Assembly (NCBI RefSeq): GCF_036885195.1
Contig: NZ_CP133656.1
Span: 1,798,001 to 1,862,000 of the forward strand
DNA length: 64,000 nucleotides
Direction of reading: 5' to 3'
Origin: Pectobacterium cacticida
GTDB taxonomy: Bacteria; Pseudomonadota; Gammaproteobacteria; Enterobacterales; Enterobacteriaceae
In this document: positions 1 through 10,166 of the stretch, piece after piece
Layout of the letters: each line of letters opens with the position of its first letter
Numbering within the stretch: the stretch's first letter is position 1
Notes under the pieces: generated by a model
Databases searched by the model: none
Seen by the model: the letters and a program-made list of their open reading frames with translations, nothing else
What the model was told of the DNA's origin: nothing
Made by a program: the position numbers and the translations under genes

Positions 1-536
1 TGTTGAGAGTTCTTTATTTGGGGATTATCTCTGTCGCCAAATAGCATAATCCACGGGGGCTGTCGATTGAAAAAATTCAGACCGGGATTTCTTTCTATTT
101 CTTCGCTGAGATCTTTATGCAAAGTAGCCAGAATGATGGCCATCTGTGACAGTTCTTCCTGATCGATGGATTTTCTTTGCGTAATAAACTCATGAAGGCT
201 CGTCGCTCCGGGGAAAAATTCGGTGACAAAAACATGATTACCTAATTCATAGCCATAATAGTTCGGAATAAAAGAACGCATTTTTGGCAAAATATCGGTT
301 TGTTGGATCAGGCAATGCACGGTTGCATCTTTCTGCATTAAATAGGCATTTTGTTGATCCGAAGACAAAAGCTGCTTAACAAACAATCCAGTCGGATTAT
401 TATCTAAAAAAACCTGGAAAATACTATTCCTGCTTTGGCGCTGAACGACTTTATAGTGGCCACCGACCAAATATTCAGGATGTAAAAAACCATTATCGGC
501 GAGAAAATGAGCGAGATTGTGTAGCGTTAAGCGCAT
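1..536 (-). CDS. APH-like kinase/phosphotransferase, N-terminal part (runs off the window)
   Basis: The reading frame opens at ATG 536 behind a strong GGAGG site and stays open to position 1, giving about 178 residues. The visible part resembles the N-lobe of the aminoglycoside phosphotransferase/choline kinase fold: a GGHYKVV strand near residue 25, a nucleotide-lobe Lys in FVKQL near 53, and a hinge-like stretch VFVTEFFPGATSLHEF near 105-120. The catalytic HxDxxxxN and DxD segments would lie beyond the window, so activity cannot be judged. It starts 65 bp after the repeat protein on the same strand, so the two are probably co-transcribed. Kinases of this fold act with a HopA1-like lyase to dehydrate Ser/Thr in class V lanthipeptides and thioamitides. 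That role here is inference; a small-molecule kinase is the alternative. Confidence 0.6.
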   Translation of the reverse strand, partial: MRLTLHNLAHFLADNGFLHPEYLVGGHYKVVQRQSRNSIFQVFLDNNPTGLFVKQLLSSDQQNAYLMQKDATVHCLIQQTDILPKMRSFIPNYYGYELGNHVFVTEFFPGATSLHEFITQRKSIDQEELSQMAIILATLHKDLSEEIERNPGLNFFNRQPPWIMLFGDRDNPQIKNSQ

Positions 537-601
537 GATGGCCTCCTTTCAGGGGTAAAATCACCGGCGATAATTCACCGGTGATGAGGGCTCAGCCAGA
601 A

Positions 602-1546
602 TTAACAAGAACCGATCGATGGGAAATAGGTCTGTGCGTTAGGCTGTTTCGTACTGCAGTTCCAGCTCACACCGCAATCCTGGGGATTGGTAATTGGTGG
701 TGATGTTTGAGCCTGGGTAGTCGTCTGAGCTGCGGCACAGCTTCCGATGGATGGAAAATAGGTTTGCGCCTGTGCGCCACCATTACAGCCTACAATCTGC
801 GTCAGCAACTGAGTTGTGATGCCTATCGTCGGGAAGAAGGTTTGTGCCTGAGCAGGAGCCTGAGCCGCGGCACAGCTTCCGATGGATGGGAAATAGGTTT
901 GTGCCTGAGCGCCGCAGTTCCAGCTCACGCCGCAATCCTGAGGATTAGTAATCGGTGGAGGAGGTGGCAGAGTTTGCGGTTGCGCCGGAGCCTGAGCGGC
1001 TGCGCAATGACCAATGGACGGGAAATAGGTTTGCGCCTGTACCCCCCCATTACAGCCCACAATTTGTGTCAGTATACCCGTTGTTACCGTTAGACATTGC
1101 ATGCTTAACGTAGGGAATTGCGCCTGAGCAGGAGCCTGAGCGGCTGCACAATGACCAATGGACGGGAAATAGGTTTGCGCCTGTATCCCCCCATTACAGC
1201 CCACAATTTGTGTCAGTATACCCGTTGTTGCTGTTACACATTGCATGCTCAGCGTTGGGAACTGTGCCTGAGCAGGAGCCTGCGCTGCGGCGCAATGGCC
1301 AATAGACGGGAAGTAGGTTTGCGCTTGCGCGCCACCATTACAGCCTACAATTTTCGTCAGCAGACCCGTTGTCACCTGTGCACATTTGATACTCAGTGTT
1401 GGGAACTGAGCCTGTGCAGCATCATTGTTGCAACAGGCCGTTTGTCCTGTTTGTACACAACCAGGAAGACTGAGAAATGTTTGATCTTGGTTTGTCTGAT
1501 TATTCGCCGTGTTAGCTGGACAAACTGGCGGAAAGTAAGTAAACAT
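602..1546 (-). CDS. Cys-rich internally repetitive protein, candidate multi-core peptide precursor
   Basis: I do not recognise a family. Start ATG 1546 is chosen because AGGAAC lies 7 nt upstream; an upstream in-frame ATG at 1561 lacks a site. The 314 residues are nearly all repeats: TYFPSIG[H/S]C six times (77-85, 125-133, 173-181, 217-225, 262-270, 306-314), FPTLS[I/M][K/Q]C three times (48-55, 96-103, 144-151), LT[K/Q]IVGCNGG four times (63, 111, 159, 248) and PPITNPQDCGVSWNC twice (197, 283). Linkers are Ala/Gln/Pro rich (AAAQAPAQ). There are 21 Cys, three Lys, four Asp and no Glu or Arg. No signal peptide or membrane helix is seen, and the protein ends exactly on a repeat Cys. Regular Ser/Thr-Cys spacing next to a kinase-like gene suggests a multi-core RiPP precursor. 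A structural or adhesive repeat protein is possible, and no conventional leader peptide is evident. Confidence 0.7.
   Translation of the reverse strand: MFTYFPPVCPANTANNQTNQDQTFLSLPGCVQTGQTACCNNDAAQAQFPTLSIKCAQVTTGLLTKIVGCNGGAQAQTYFPSIGHCAAAQAPAQAQFPTLSMQCVTATTGILTQIVGCNGGIQAQTYFPSIGHCAAAQAPAQAQFPTLSMQCLTVTTGILTQIVGCNGGVQAQTYFPSIGHCAAAQAPAQPQTLPPPPPITNPQDCGVSWNCGAQAQTYFPSIGSCAAAQAPAQAQTFFPTIGITTQLLTQIVGCNGGAQAQTYFPSIGSCAAAQTTTQAQTSPPITNPQDCGVSWNCSTKQPNAQTYFPSIGSC
974..1405 (-). repeat. three tandem 144-bp coding repeats
   Basis: Three head-to-tail units (1262-1405, 1118-1261, 974-1117) each encode 48 residues of the repetitive protein, from FPTLS through IVGCNGG and TYFPSIGHC to the Ala/Gln linker. 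The flanking copies of the TYFPSIG motif have shorter periods of 44-45 residues. The period is a multiple of three, so unequal crossing-over would change copy number without shifting the frame. Confidence 0.9.
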
Positions 1547-1580
1547 TGATTTGTTCCTCATGCGTTTTGTGAGTAACACA

Positions 1581-1622
1581 AACCACTTACTGTCATTGTT
1601 TGGCGACGTGCAGTAAGTGGTT
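1581..1622. promoter_or_regulatory. 12-bp perfect inverted repeat upstream of the repeat-protein gene
   Basis: AACCACTTACTG (1581-1592) and CAGTAAGTGGTT (1611-1622) form perfect arms around an 18-nt spacer. The repeat ends 35 bp before the chosen start codon. On the minus strand it could be an operator or a 5' UTR stem. On the plus strand it is followed by seven T and would act as an intrinsic terminator against transcription entering from the left. Confidence 0.55.
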
Positions 1623-1800
1623 TTTTTACACTGGGCTATGCTGCATATGTATATTGCTATCTCGCATATGACCAGTGCATGTTCATATTAGCCGCAGTAT
1701 TTCATATCGCTATTACACGCGATTACACAAAACGATATCGTGATAATTAACTATTTGTTTTTGATTAGAATAAAACACCTTTCAGTTAGTCATGAATTTA

Positions 1801-1836
1801 AAAACCCGCTTCTTTGTCTTTAAGGTGCGGTTTTTT
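1801..1836 (-). terminator. terminator-like hairpin downstream of the FHA regulator
   Basis: AAAACC(C)GC and GCGGTTTT arms with a one-base bulge are flanked by A and T runs, so the hairpin could work in both directions. On the minus strand it lies about 200 bp after the FHA gene and would separate that transcript from the repeat-protein operon. Confidence 0.45.
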
Positions 1837-2039
1837 CTATCGTAACAATTACATCGAAAGATAATCATTTATTTGTTAATGTTTTAATGGTTGCAAAAAT
1901 ATTGTTCACGAGATTGTTATAATATTGTCATAATTAGATGTTATAGATTTTTTTAGTCGACGATGTCAACACTGTAAGCAGTGAATCGTTAATTCTAGAG
2001 AGGTGAAACCTCTGCCTTTTATGCTGAGTGATAATTTTC

Positions 2040-3080
2040 TTACTCCACCTTTCCGCCTTTAATAATCGTTATTTGTGATGAGTAAATACGGACGGAGGCA
2101 TCTTTTATTTGTAATATCTGGCAAGCGTCAATTCCGCTGAAATTAACTGCATCACACAAACGATGGCGTAATCTGTGTACCCGAATTCGAGTGTTATTCG
2201 GTTTTATACCCAGCGCTTTAGAGAGTGAATTTAAATCATACCACCCACGATGAGGCTGGGCATAGCCTTGCAAATGGTCAGCCATCGACTTTCTTGCCAG
2301 ATGAAGTAGAAGGTACAGTTGATTCTGGAGGCGCTCTCCTTTCAATGTTATAGATTGCTCAGAATCGGTAATTTGGAGTTGAATATCCTCTTCGTCTTCA
2401 GACACGTAAAAGCAAAATGTTAATTCATCAATGGAGCGTGGCGCGATGCGTCTGTCCTGACTCGACGTCTCCCGTTCTGACTGCAAATAGTAGTGATTGT
2501 TAAAGAGCTTAATAACTTCACCATCTTGAATGACATAGATTTTTTCTTTGCTTTCATCAGAGGTATTAACGTTCCAACCATTTTGGTCATAGAGAAAGAA
2601 ACAGGTGTCAGAGATAACCGTGAGCGGTTTTTTTAAATAAATAGGTAGAATGTGAGGAATAACGCTTATCAATATGTCACAGGGCTGAAGATCGCTGGTC
2701 ATAACGAATTTTTCATCAGTGTTTGATGATGGAATTATAGTATCTAATTTCTTGAGTGGATGGGGTTTGTCTTTGATTAATCTTTTCCCGTTGAGCCATG
2801 TCCCATTTTTGCTTACATCTTGTATGTACCACTTGTTTTTTTTCCAGAAAATAATGAAGTGAGTATAAGATATATCTGTGTGCATAAATATGCTATGACA
2901 GTTTTTTGAACGGCCAAAGGTATGAAAATGTCGCAGATAAATCCAATATCCATTGGATGAGCGTATTGTTCCACCTTTCTCATCGATTCCATTAATAGTA
3001 ATAGTGTCATATAATGACGCCGCTTTATTTAAAAAAATATTAGATTGATTTCTTAGGAGGGAAATGATGAAATTATTCAT
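2040..3080 (-). CDS. FHA-domain protein with C-terminal winged-helix-like region, probable regulator
   Basis: The protein has 346 residues from ATG 3080; a longer TTG start at 3095 is possible. Residues about 45-100 carry the FHA signature: Gly56-Arg57 (FGRSKN), Ser71..His74 (SYTHF), Asn92-Gly93-Thr94 and Asn97-Gly98 (KNGTWLNGK). These motifs bind phosphothreonine peptides in known FHA domains. Residues about 240-315 are basic and helical (LNSLSKALGIKP, RIRVHRLRHRL), resembling a winged-helix DNA-binding or transcriptional activation domain. No membrane segment is seen. It lies upstream of the repeat protein and the kinase-like gene in the same orientation and shares their AT-rich composition. 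It may sense a phosphorylated partner and control the locus; that is inference. A type VI secretion FHA role is unsupported by neighbours. Confidence 0.75.
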   Translation of the reverse strand: MNNFIISLLRNQSNIFLNKAASLYDTITINGIDEKGGTIRSSNGYWIYLRHFHTFGRSKNCHSIFMHTDISYTHFIIFWKKNKWYIQDVSKNGTWLNGKRLIKDKPHPLKKLDTIIPSSNTDEKFVMTSDLQPCDILISVIPHILPIYLKKPLTVISDTCFFLYDQNGWNVNTSDESKEKIYVIQDGEVIKLFNNHYYLQSERETSSQDRRIAPRSIDELTFCFYVSEDEEDIQLQITDSEQSITLKGERLQNQLYLLLHLARKSMADHLQGYAQPHRGWYDLNSLSKALGIKPNNTRIRVHRLRHRLCDAVNFSGIDACQILQIKDASVRIYSSQITIIKGGKVE

Positions 3081-3487
3081 GATGGCAAGTCCCAATTATT
3101 AACGAAGGCAATAGTTAGTGTTTTATCAATGTGGATTATAAAGTGCGCATTCAGAATATATAGAAACAGGTTAATATCTCATTGCACAATATCCTCTATC
3201 CTTTCCTTTTTAAGGAACTATAGCAGATAGGATCTATTTTTTGCTATCGCCATATCGTATAGCGTACTAACAATTAATATACGCAGAAAATATGAGTTGT
3301 AGCGCTTTGTTTTAACAAGGTAAGCCTATCGATTGGCTCGTTGAATCTACACAGCAGATGCTCAATAAAGACCTAATCCTAGTTTAGAATAGAATTAATT
3401 TTGACGGAATTCATCGAGAAATAGATAGGAAGAGGTCAATCCACATTCATTAACTCACGGGCGTGAGAAATAGATTAGAACATGAAT
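3081..3487. other. intergenic region between the FHA gene and tRNA-Val
   Basis: No gene is supported. The stretch should carry the minus-strand promoter of the FHA gene. A small inverted repeat CTCAC-GGGC-GTGAG (3454-3467) lies just past the 3' end of the tRNA and may help end its transcript. TCGTATAG at 3255-3262 recurs in the palindrome at 3926-3946. No tRNA-end duplication that would mark an attachment site was found by eye. Confidence 0.5.
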
Positions 3488-3564
3488 TGGTACGACCGAG
3501 TGGACTCGAACCACCGACCCCCACCATGTCAAGGTGGTGCTCTAACCAACTGAGCTACGGTCGT
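3488..3564 (-). tRNA. tRNA-Val (anticodon GAC)
   Basis: This is a 77-nt gene with encoded CCA. The anticodon stem CCACC/GGTGG encloses loop TTGACAT, giving anticodon GAC. The D-arm (TAGCTCAGTTGG) and T-arm (GGTTCGAGTCC) are canonical. The acceptor stem is ACGACCG/CGGTCGT, so the first pair is A-U rather than the G-C found in the E. coli Val(GAC) tRNAs. Apart from the acceptor it matches one of the two E. coli valV/valW genes closely. Confidence 0.95.
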
Positions 3565-6245
<2,681 letters not shown>

Positions 6246-6261
6246 GATAAAGGTGTTATCT

Positions 6262-6294
6262 CTCCCCTCGCGGTTTTTTGTGCCGTGTGGGGAG
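6262..6294 (+). terminator. hairpin after katG
   Basis: CTCCCC/GGGGAG arms start 16 bp after the katG stop. There is no T tract after the second arm, so it may be a weak terminator or a 3' stabilising stem. Confidence 0.35.
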
Positions 6295-6365
6295 TAAGCT
6301 TCACCATGGGCCTGAGTATTGCCTGAAGTTGATGACAGCCCCCTTAACATCTGCATACCTTTCCG

Positions 6366-6400
6366 GCCTCCCGCCAATAAAGCGGGAGGCTTACCTTCTT
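6366..6400 (+). terminator. intrinsic terminator between katG and the guanidine operon
   Basis: A perfect 9-bp stem GCCTCCCGC/GCGGGAGGC with loop CAATAAA is followed by a T-rich tail (TTACCTTCTT). It separates katG from the riboswitch-controlled operon. Confidence 0.6.
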
Positions 6401-6560
6401 CGCACTATCTTGAGGCATATTGGCGCCACGATGCACCGATATGGCGCGAGCGTAGCGTTTATTTTCTGCTAGACAACCGCGACAGCCGTATTTTTATGAT
6501 TGGCATGTATTTTGCTTTTATTCATTTGGAACAGCACCATATAGGGCGCTGAACAATTTG

Positions 6561-6699
6561 AATAGCTGGCTAGGGTTCCGATCCATGCAATATGGGTGTC
6601 TGGTCCGAGAGCTGGCGACCTCCAGTTGAGGTTACACGGCGGGACAAAAACCCGGGAGACAGCAACACCCATGGTGTCGCGCTGTTCCCGTTTTTTTTT
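6561..6699 (+). promoter_or_regulatory. guanidine-I (ykkC) riboswitch with intrinsic terminator
   Basis: The leader shows hallmarks of the ykkC class 1 aptamer: CTAGGGTTCCG near 6570, TGGTCCGAGAGC at 6601-6612, ACACGGCGGGA at 6635-6645 and AAAACCCGGGAGAC at 6647-6660. It runs directly into a hairpin (ACAGCAACACC with GGTGTCGCGCTGT) and a run of nine T at 6691-6699. Ligand binding in this class prevents the terminator, so guanidine should switch the operon on. The first gene starts 23 bp downstream. The transporter and carboxyguanidine-type enzymes behind it agree with this ligand. Confidence 0.93.
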
Positions 6700-6721
6700 C
6701 CTACTCAACCGGAGGTCTGGC

Positions 6722-7780
6722 ATGAACCTATCTCGTTTACTGGGCGTTTGCGCCCTCAGTCTTTCAGCCTTACTGAGTCTCCCTTCTCAGGCCGCGCCTA
6801 AAACACAATTCAACGTCTGCTGGACCATCTATGCCGGGTGGATGCCGTGGGGTTTTATTGGCACGCAGGGCATTATCGATAAATGGGCTGATAAATACGG
6901 CATCAAAATTAAGGTGACTCAACTTAACGATTATGTCGAATCGATCAATCAATATACGGCCGGGCAGTTTGATGGCTGTACGATGACGAACATGGATGCG
7001 TTGACCATCCCAGCAGCCGGCGGCGTAGATACTACCGCATTATTGCTCGGCAGTTTTTCCGCAGGAAATGACGGTATTGTCGTCAAAGGTAAAGGGAAAA
7101 CGCTGGGTGATTTGCGTGGAATGAAGATTAACCTGCCGGAACTTTCCGTATCCCATTATCTATTGGTGCGCGGCCTGGAAACCGTGGGGCTACGCGAACG
7201 GGATGTCACCGTCGTTAACACTTCGGATGCCGATATTGTCGCCGCTTTTGCAACCGATAGCGTACAGGCCGTCGTCGCCTGGAACCCGCAGCTTTCGGCA
7301 ATCAAAAGTCAACCAAATACGACGGAAGTGTTTCAATCAGGCCAGATCCCCGGCGAACTGATCGATATGATGGTCGTGAATACGCAGACGTTACAGGACA
7401 ATCCGGCGCTGGGGAAAGCGCTGACCGGCGCCTGGTTTGAAATGATGGCGCTGATGAAGGCGGGCGATAAACCCGCGCTGGAAGCAATGGCAGCCGCCTC
7501 TGGCACAGATGTAACCCGCTATCAGGCCCAGTTGAAAACCACCCATCTTTTCTATTCAGCGCAAGACAATCTGGCGTTTCTGACCAACCCGGATCTGCCT
7601 AACATGATGAAGCGCGTTGCGAATTTCTCCTTTGAAAAAGGGTTGCTCGGTGCTGGCGCGCAGAGCGCTGATTTCATTGGTATGACATTCCCTGGTCAGG
7701 TCACGTTGGGCGATCGTGCCAATGTGAAACTGCGTTTTGACGACACCTTCGTGCGTTTGGCCGCAGAAAATAAACTCTGA
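6722..7780 (+). CDS. ABC transporter periplasmic substrate-binding protein, probable guanidine uptake
   Basis: The 352 residues start at ATG 6722 behind ACCGGAGG; longer in-frame starts fall inside the riboswitch. The N-terminus is a signal peptide (MNLSRLLGVCALSLSALLS, cleavage near SQAA), so the protein is periplasmic. The body resembles NMT1/THI5/SsuA-type binding proteins (FNVCWTIYAGWMPWGF, then GIIDKWADKYGIKIKV). It is the first gene after the guanidine-I riboswitch and is followed by its permease and ATPase. Guanidine or a close derivative as ligand is inferred from this context. Taurine or urea annotations for such proteins are less likely here. Confidence 0.85.
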   Translation: MNLSRLLGVCALSLSALLSLPSQAAPKTQFNVCWTIYAGWMPWGFIGTQGIIDKWADKYGIKIKVTQLNDYVESINQYTAGQFDGCTMTNMDALTIPAAGGVDTTALLLGSFSAGNDGIVVKGKGKTLGDLRGMKINLPELSVSHYLLVRGLETVGLRERDVTVVNTSDADIVAAFATDSVQAVVAWNPQLSAIKSQPNTTEVFQSGQIPGELIDMMVVNTQTLQDNPALGKALTGAWFEMMALMKAGDKPALEAMAAASGTDVTRYQAQLKTTHLFYSAQDNLAFLTNPDLPNMMKRVANFSFEKGLLGAGAQSADFIGMTFPGQVTLGDRANVKLRFDDTFVRLAAENKL

Positions 7781-7803
7781 ACCGACACTCTGGAGAACGA
7801 ACC

Positions 7804-8619
7804 TTGCGCCTGATCAATCGCATCCCCAGCCGTGGCGGACGGCTATCGCTTGTCTTGCTACCGTTTGTCCTACTGTTAGTGTTGTACCTAATCGGATCGG
7901 CACTACGGCTAGAAGCCAACCCGAATGACAAACTCTTGCCAGGTTTTGGGCAAATGGCCGAGGCCATTCAGCGTCTGGCGTTTACCGAGGATAAACGCAG
8001 CGGTGATTATCTATTCTGGCTGGATACTCAGGCCAGTCTGGTGCGCCTTGCGCTAGGGTTGGGGGTCGCCAGCCTGCTGAGTTTGTTATTCGGCATTGCG
8101 GCTGGCGCTTTTCCACTCTTTCGCGCTTCGCTTTCACCATTGATGACAGTCATTTCGATGATCCCGCCATTGGCTATCCTTCCCATTCTTTTCATAGTCT
8201 TTGGGCTGGATGAACTATCAAAAGTCATGCTGATTGTCATTGGCGTTACCCCGATGTTGGCGCGTGACCTTGAGTTGCGAGCACGGAATATACCGCAGGA
8301 AACGTTAATTAAAGCACAGACGTTGGGCGCGAACAGTTGGGTGGTGGTGCTACGCGTCATTCTGCCGCAACTGCTATCGCGACTGTTAATTTCACTACGG
8401 CTGATGTTAGGCAGCGCATGGCTGTTCCTGATTTCTGCTGAAGCAATTTCGGCAACCGCAGGGTTGGGTTACCGCATCTTTCTGGTGCGTCGCTATATGG
8501 CGATGGACGTGATCTTGCCTTATGTCGCGTGGATCACGCTGCTAGCGTGGCTGATGGATATGGCGCTGCGCTGGCTGCACCGCCGTTGGTTTCCGTGGTC
8601 AGAGGAAAGTAAAGCATGA
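7804..8619 (+). CDS. ABC transporter permease, probable guanidine uptake
   Basis: This is a 271-residue BPD-type permease of the SsuC/TauC class. It starts at TTG 7804, behind a TGGAGAA site. About six membrane segments are visible, and the cytoplasmic EAA loop lies in IKAQTLGANSWVVVLRVILP (about 160-180), ahead of SRLLISLRL. The gene follows the binding protein by 23 bp and overlaps the ATPase start by 4 bp (ATGA), which indicates translational coupling. It would form the inner-membrane channel of the importer. Confidence 0.88.
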   Translation: MRLINRIPSRGGRLSLVLLPFVLLLVLYLIGSALRLEANPNDKLLPGFGQMAEAIQRLAFTEDKRSGDYLFWLDTQASLVRLALGLGVASLLSLLFGIAAGAFPLFRASLSPLMTVISMIPPLAILPILFIVFGLDELSKVMLIVIGVTPMLARDLELRARNIPQETLIKAQTLGANSWVVVLRVILPQLLSRLLISLRLMLGSAWLFLISAEAISATAGLGYRIFLVRRYMAMDVILPYVAWITLLAWLMDMALRWLHRRWFPWSEESKA

Positions 8620-9407
8620 GTTTTATCGAGATCGATAACGTCTGGCAGAAATACGGCGACCACGTGGTGCTGGAACGGCTTAATCTGAACGTTGAGGAAG
8701 GGACGTTTTGCACGATGGTGGGGGCGTCGGGCTGTGGAAAATCTACTTTTCTGCGCTTGCTATTAGGACAGGAAACGCCCAGCCATGGTGAGTTGCGGCT
8801 TGATGGAAAGAGACTGCCCGCAGAACCAGATGTCAGTCGCGGCGTCGTATTTCAACGCTATTCGGTGTTCCCGCACCTTACCGTGCTGGAAAATGTAGCG
8901 ATCGGGCTGGAAATTCCTTGTTCGCCGTGGCTAGGTCGGCTTTTCGGCAAGCGTAAACAGGCGATGCGGGAACGGGCCGCTGAGATGCTCAAACGCGTTG
9001 GGCTTGAACATGCGATGCATAAATATCCGAATCAGCTTTCTGGCGGAATGCAGCAGCGATTAGCGATTGCACAAGCGTTTATTGTTCAGCCGCGCATTCT
9101 GTTGCTTGATGAGCCGTTCGGCGCGCTCGATCCCGGCATTCGCGCTGACATGCACATTTTATTGTTGGAACTGTGGCGTGAAACACAGTTAACCGTCTTT
9201 ATGGTCACCCACGATTTACCGGAAGGGTTTCACCTTGGCACCCGCCTGTTGGTGTTCGACAAAGTGCGCGTTGACCCCCATGCGCCAGAGGCCTATGGCG
9301 CACGCATTACCTATGACATTCCGCTTAATCAGGAACGTCTCGCGACGCGCCAGCGCGCGCTTATGCCGCAGTCTCCAGCGGTCAGCCCGGCAATTTCCTC
9401 TCTTTAA
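8616..9407 (+). CDS. ABC transporter ATP-binding protein, probable guanidine uptake
   Basis: This 263-residue ATPase has Walker A GASGCGKST (about 37-45), signature LSGGMQQR (about 142), Walker B ILLLDEP (about 163) and the switch His in VTHD (about 196). It is most like the SsuB/TauB class. It overlaps the permease by 4 bp and is followed after 10 bp by the first deiminase-type subunit, so importer and enzymes form one operon. The substrate is inferred from the riboswitch and neighbours. Confidence 0.9.
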   Translation: MSFIEIDNVWQKYGDHVVLERLNLNVEEGTFCTMVGASGCGKSTFLRLLLGQETPSHGELRLDGKRLPAEPDVSRGVVFQRYSVFPHLTVLENVAIGLEIPCSPWLGRLFGKRKQAMRERAAEMLKRVGLEHAMHKYPNQLSGGMQQRLAIAQAFIVQPRILLLDEPFGALDPGIRADMHILLLELWRETQLTVFMVTHDLPEGFHLGTRLLVFDKVRVDPHAPEAYGARITYDIPLNQERLATRQRALMPQSPAVSPAISSL

Positions 9408-9417
9408 GGAGTTTTCT

Positions 9418-10155
9418 ATGATGACAGCGATACCCACACTGACGGATGACACCGTGTTTGACGAAGAACAAGTACCGGGAGGCGGTCATACCTCCTTGAT
9501 CCTCAAGCGTGGACAGATTCTACGTATCACTGATGTTGAAGGCGGCGGTAATGTTAGCCTGCTGTTATTTAACGCCAATCAGCTCAGCGAACGTTTGAAT
9601 CTACCGGATACGCTGAAAGGACAACATACCGCCAGATTGACGGTAGGGCATTGTCTCTATTCCGATATGGGTCGTGTACTGGCAGCAATGATTGCCGACA
9701 CCTGCGGCTGGCACGACAGCTTTGGCGGTGTGCTTAATGCGCAGGAAGTGCATGAAAAATACGGCGAGGGGCGCTATCAAGAGCTGCGAAATGGCTTTTT
9801 CCGTAACGGCATGGATAACCTGCTCGTCGAAATGGGGAAATGGAATCTCAATCTGCAAGATCTGCTCATGACCATTAACCTGTTTAGCAAGGTGACCGTG
9901 GATGAACATGGGCAGTTTCATTTTCACGCCAACCATTCTCAGGCAGGCGATTACGTCGAGCTCTACGCGCCGATGGATACGCTCGTGGTGCTTACCGCGT
10001 TGCAACACCCGATGGATCCTAACCCGACGTATGCGCCGCGTCCGGTCGCACTCGCTCGCCGTCGCGCGGAAGGGGACGATGTTGCCCAGTACTGCCGTGA
10101 GTTCCGTGAGGAGAATGCACGCGCACTTTACAATACCGAACGTTTTTGCCTGTGA
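9418..10155 (+). CDS. DUF1989 protein, putative carboxyguanidine deiminase subunit (urea carboxylase-associated)
   Basis: The 245 residues start at ATG 9418 with AAGGAG 7 nt upstream; the longer frame reaches back into the ATPase gene. The protein belongs to the urea carboxylase-associated DUF1989 family ([49 protein letters not shown]). Members encoded as pairs with a guanidine carboxylase have been shown to form a carboxyguanidine deiminase (CgdAB) that yields allophanate and ammonia. The riboswitch supports this role here. The conserved Cys-Gly-x-His segment is present and probably binds metal. It is cytoplasmic. Confidence 0.85.
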   Translation: MMTAIPTLTDDTVFDEEQVPGGGHTSLILKRGQILRITDVEGGGNVSLLLFNANQLSERLNLPDTLKGQHTARLTVGHCLYSDMGRVLAAMIADTCGWHDSFGGVLNAQEVHEKYGEGRYQELRNGFFRNGMDNLLVEMGKWNLNLQDLLMTINLFSKVTVDEHGQFHFHANHSQAGDYVELYAPMDTLVVLTALQHPMDPNPTYAPRPVALARRRAEGDDVAQYCREFREENARALYNTERFCL

Positions 10156-10166
10156 GGAGGCCGAAT

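Larger units (their letters stand above)
1547..2039. other. AT-rich intergenic region between the FHA gene and the repeat-protein gene
   Basis: No gene is supported in this stretch. It holds the 12-bp inverted repeat at 1581-1622, a terminator-like hairpin at 1801-1836 and a small hairpin AGAGGT-GAA-ACCTCT at 1999-2013. The long AT-rich tract at 1850-1960 should contain the promoter of the repeat-protein operon, but no clean -35/-10 pair on the minus strand stands out. Confidence 0.6.

Noticed and set aside
602..1405. Regularly spaced repeats that could be taken for a CRISPR array
   Set aside because: Spacing of 132-144 bp, in-frame codon structure and coding conservation between copies show protein repeats, not direct repeats with unique spacers.
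707..1549. Two long plus-strand frames (707-1093, 1118-1549) opposite the repeat protein
   Set aside because: They are antisense shadows of the repeats; composition is a mirror of the minus-strand repeat protein and no ribosome site or homology supports them.
6596..6721. N-terminal extension of the guanidine binding protein
   Set aside because: The extension translates the riboswitch and its terminator; the signal peptide and ribosome site place the start at 6722.
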